Below, piece by piece: positions 61,460 through 64,000 of a stretch of DNA of 64,000 bases. Position 1 is the first letter of the stretch, and each line of letters opens with the position of its first letter. Both the position numbers and the translations under genes were made by a program. Source of the stretch: Cricetomys ansorgei (taxonomy: Eukaryota; Chordata; Mammalia; Rodentia; Nesomyidae); assembly GCA_026225945.1 (NCBI GenBank), contig JAMJFZ010001089.1, positions 2,672,501-2,736,500 of the forward strand. The letters are read 5' to 3'. Under the pieces are notes generated by a model that worked only from the letters and a program-made list of their open reading frames with translations, was not told where the DNA came from and ran no database searches.

Positions 61460-62815
61460 TTTTAAGATACATTGGGATGAGATGTGGACTCTGTCTCCCA
61501 CCAAAACTCACTGGATCTCAGGAGTCTCCTAATATGGGGAAAAGGGTAAAATTACAGGTAACCAAAAAGATCGTTCAGGTACCCATTAGGGCTTAGCAGG
61601 TGTGGAAGGGAACACAGGCCGGAGTCCAGAGCTGGTGTAGTGACTCTTGAATAAGGTGCTTCCCAAATAGAAGGCATAGTATCGGGAGCACAGATGGTTG
61701 AGAATGGAAATTTAGAGAAAATAGTGACCATGAGGCTGAAGGCATCAATAAGGAGACAGCAGATAAGTTGTTAAGAGTTCAGATACTTTTCATGGAGTGG
61801 AAAGGTTTCTAAGCCTGGGTAAACATCAAAATCTTTGGATTCAGAGGTCAAGACTGGCTGTTCTTGCATTCAAAACAGTCACCGGGAAGTAGGGAGAGGG
61901 TTGTGGAGAAGGAATTGTGGGAGGCATGTTCAAATCACCTCTAAGCATTACAGAGACGACATGCTATACAATTGGAAATGATTTACTTGTGCTGTAAAAT
62001 CATGTGCTCTATTTACTGGCCTCTTAAGGAAAGTCCAATTGTGGAGTGCAGTTTAGCAATTGGCTTTATGCATTTCCCCGGATGCTCAATGTCTTCTGGC
62101 CAGGGACTGTACACTGAGGGGCAGTTGTTATCGGTATTTGAAGTCTCTGGTTAAGTAGAGAAATTCTGTGCATTGGCTTCTGCAGACACCCATTGGAGGG
62201 GAAATCACAGAATCACAGTGAGATGCATGAAGGGGAAGGATGCATTCAGGATCCACAGAATTGGTTCTTTTGGATTCTTACTGAGTCAGAAAATTATTTG
62301 AATTTAATTGATGGGGTAATTATCAGTGTTCTCTGGGATGGGGATAGGAAGGAGGTAACATCTTGTGAACACATCTGTAGGTATCTTAGACCATTAGACA
62401 TAGATGTCTTATTCATAGACAAAATGCAGTGGGCTACATGATTTACATAGAACAGAACTATTCTCTCAGTGTTCCAGAGGCTTGGAAACTCAAGATCCAG
62501 GTACTGAGAGGATTGCTCTCTGGTGAGAGAAGTTCCTCTGTGTGTCCCACAGGAATTTTACCTGGTTGGGTTTGAGGTTGGTCAGAATTCAGAGTGCCCC
62601 AGGTCTCTTGTGGCAGCTTCCGGAAGGAGACCATGATGTGACTTCATCACTTCTGCATTCTTCTCTTTCCTGCATAAGAACCCAGACTGTAGCATCTCTA
62701 AGGCGTTGTCCAAAGAGACCATGGCCTAACCCTTAGCATATATCCCTGAAGCCAGACCTTGAGTAAATTCCATATTTCACGAAGTATTACACTAGGATGA
62801 AATGATGGGCATAAT
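61460..62815. other. Unique-looking sequence
   Basis: No confident repeat or exon. Open frames of 60-82 codons have no domain. Confidence 0.35.
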
Positions 62816-62819
62816 GGTG

Positions 62820-63238
62820 TGTGTCTTAGTTTGCTTTTCTGTTGTGACAAAGCACTCCCACCCAAAGCAACTTGAGGAGGGAAGGGTTTATTTCATCTTC
62901 ACTTCCAAATGAATCCAGAACTGAGTGAAGTCAGGGCAGGAGCTCAGGCAGGAACCCAGAGGCAGGAACTAAAACAGAGACCACAGGGGCTTACTGCATA
63001 CTAGGTTCTTTCCATAGCTTACTCAGTTTCTCTTCTTATATAACCCAAAGCTACCTGCCCAAGGGTGGCACCATCCACAGTGGGCTGGACCCTCCCCCTA
63101 CCAGTCATTAATAAAAAAATGCCCCACAGACATTCCCACAGGCCAGCCTGATGGAGGCAGTTCCTTAACTGAGATTCTCTCTTCCCAGACGACTCTAGTC
63201 TTGTATCAAGTTGATGGAAACTAACTAGCATAATGGGA
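62820..63238 (-). mobile_element. ERVL-MaLR type LTR, antisense, near full length
   Basis: 'gtcttagtttgcttttctgt', 'tgtgacaaagcactcccacc', 'ggtggcaccatccacagtgg' and 'ttgatggaaactaactagca' give the whole LTR body in complement. It is the best antisense copy in the window. Confidence 0.65.
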
Positions 63239-63249
63239 GAGACTGGGAG

Positions 63250-63730
63250 AGGTGAGGGCAAGGCTTGGAGGATGAGGGAGAGCAGAGGCATGTCTGAATA
63301 AAGGGCTATCTTCAGAGCTTCTCTGTTGACACTTGAAACAATTCCTGTATCGCTAGCAGTCACTCTTAGCAGCATCTCAAACCCCAGCAGTAAGTGGTCC
63401 TCATCTCTTTTAGATTTCTAAACTCTAAACATCTCTGTTTTGTACAGATCTTATTGATTTCCATTACAGCCATTATATCTCAAATACTTCAGGGGGGGTT
63501 ACTTTATTAAACTTGGAAGCACAACATAAATATTATTTATATGTACACTGCACAAGGATGTTAAAATATAACCTCAGTTTCTGAGCTCCCGCAGGTCTCA
63601 ACCAACTGCTCATTCCAAAGAAAATCTGCTATAAAGTGAATACTCATGCTCTCTCTAAATTCATTTGCTGAGACCCAAAGCTCAATGTATTGGCAACATT
63701 AGGCTTTGTGAGGCCTTCAGAGAAATGAAA
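63250..63730. other. No recognised feature
   Basis: Ordinary sequence with a short G7 run near 63493. Confidence 0.35.
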
Positions 63731-63734
63731 TAAA

Positions 63735-64000
63735 TGTATATATGCATATATATATATACACACACACACACTGTGTATATATATGCACATATATATGCAT
63801 ATGTGCATGTATACACACATGTATACACACTTGTGTATATATACACACATATGTATATACACACACATATGTGTATATATATATGTATGTGTATATATAT
63901 ACATATGTATTTGTATATATATACGTACACATATATGTATATATGTGCACATATATATATGTCTATGTATACATATGTATACATATGTATATATCCACAT
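63735..64000. repeat. (TA/CA/TG)n alternating tract running off the window end
   Basis: About 265 bp of almost strictly alternating pyrimidine-purine dinucleotides with many nested palindromes (for example 'atatatgcatatgtgcat', 'catgtatacacacatg', 'acatatgtatacatatgt'). Tyrosine/isoleucine/cysteine open frames on the minus strand are artefacts. Its right end lies beyond the window. Confidence 0.95.

Noticed and set aside
63644..64000. Tyrosine/isoleucine/cysteine-rich minus-strand frames
   Set aside because: Translation of the TA/CA/TG tract.

Overview
This window is non-coding DNA from a muroid rodent. The evidence is the interspersed-repeat set: B1, B3 (B2 superfamily), B4/RSINE1 and ID SINEs, ERVL-MaLR (ORR1/MT-type) LTRs, old rodent L1 3'UTRs, and a URR1-like hAT element. 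B1 copies carrying 'ttgtaac...ctggctgttctgg' and the lack of obvious young mouse L1 or B2 copies lean towards a cricetid or other non-Mus muroid. That lean is inference; the species cannot be named from sequence alone.

I find no convincing protein-coding exon, rRNA or functional tRNA gene. The longest open frames are artefacts of stop-free simple repeats (29.8-30.9 kb and 46.5-47.5 kb) or run through transposons. Two or three short open stretches (12.04-12.29, 53.04-53.15 and 60.77-61.05 kb) are kept as weak pseudogene or exon-like candidates of unknown identity.

Layout. 0-2 kb: old antisense L1 with two nested B3 SINEs, then an inverted repeat. 2-13.7 kb: mostly unique sequence with scattered SINEs and MaLR LTRs. 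14.5-16.1 kb: L1 3'UTR split by a B1 with perfect target-site duplications, followed by two hAT elements. 16-24 kb: sparse. 24.5-28.5 kb: degraded antisense L1 material ending in two tandem duplications. 29.8-30.9 kb: a (CACAGA)-type satellite with higher-order structure. 31-33 kb and 35.7-39.4 kb: the least repetitive parts. 33.9-35.1 and 40.7-43.3 kb: two L1 insertions with inverted 5' parts. 43.36-43.52 kb: a perfect 74-bp-arm palindrome. 46.56-47.49 kb: a (TG)-rich array with a ~175-bp higher-order period. 51.0-52.1 kb: a probable solo LTR inside a B3 SINE. 52.6-58 kb: three L1 3' tails, then an ancient sense L1 interrupted by LTRs and an ID SINE. 61.0-61.5 kb: a Tigger DNA transposon. 63.7 kb to the end: an alternating purine-pyrimidine TA/CA/TG tract.

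There is no gene network to describe. The interest is structural: the palindrome, the two twin-primed L1s, the LTR-in-SINE nesting, the two higher-order satellites, and an indel-rich tandem duplication that may be biological or an assembly error. Repeat family names come from recalled consensus motifs and were not checked against a library.
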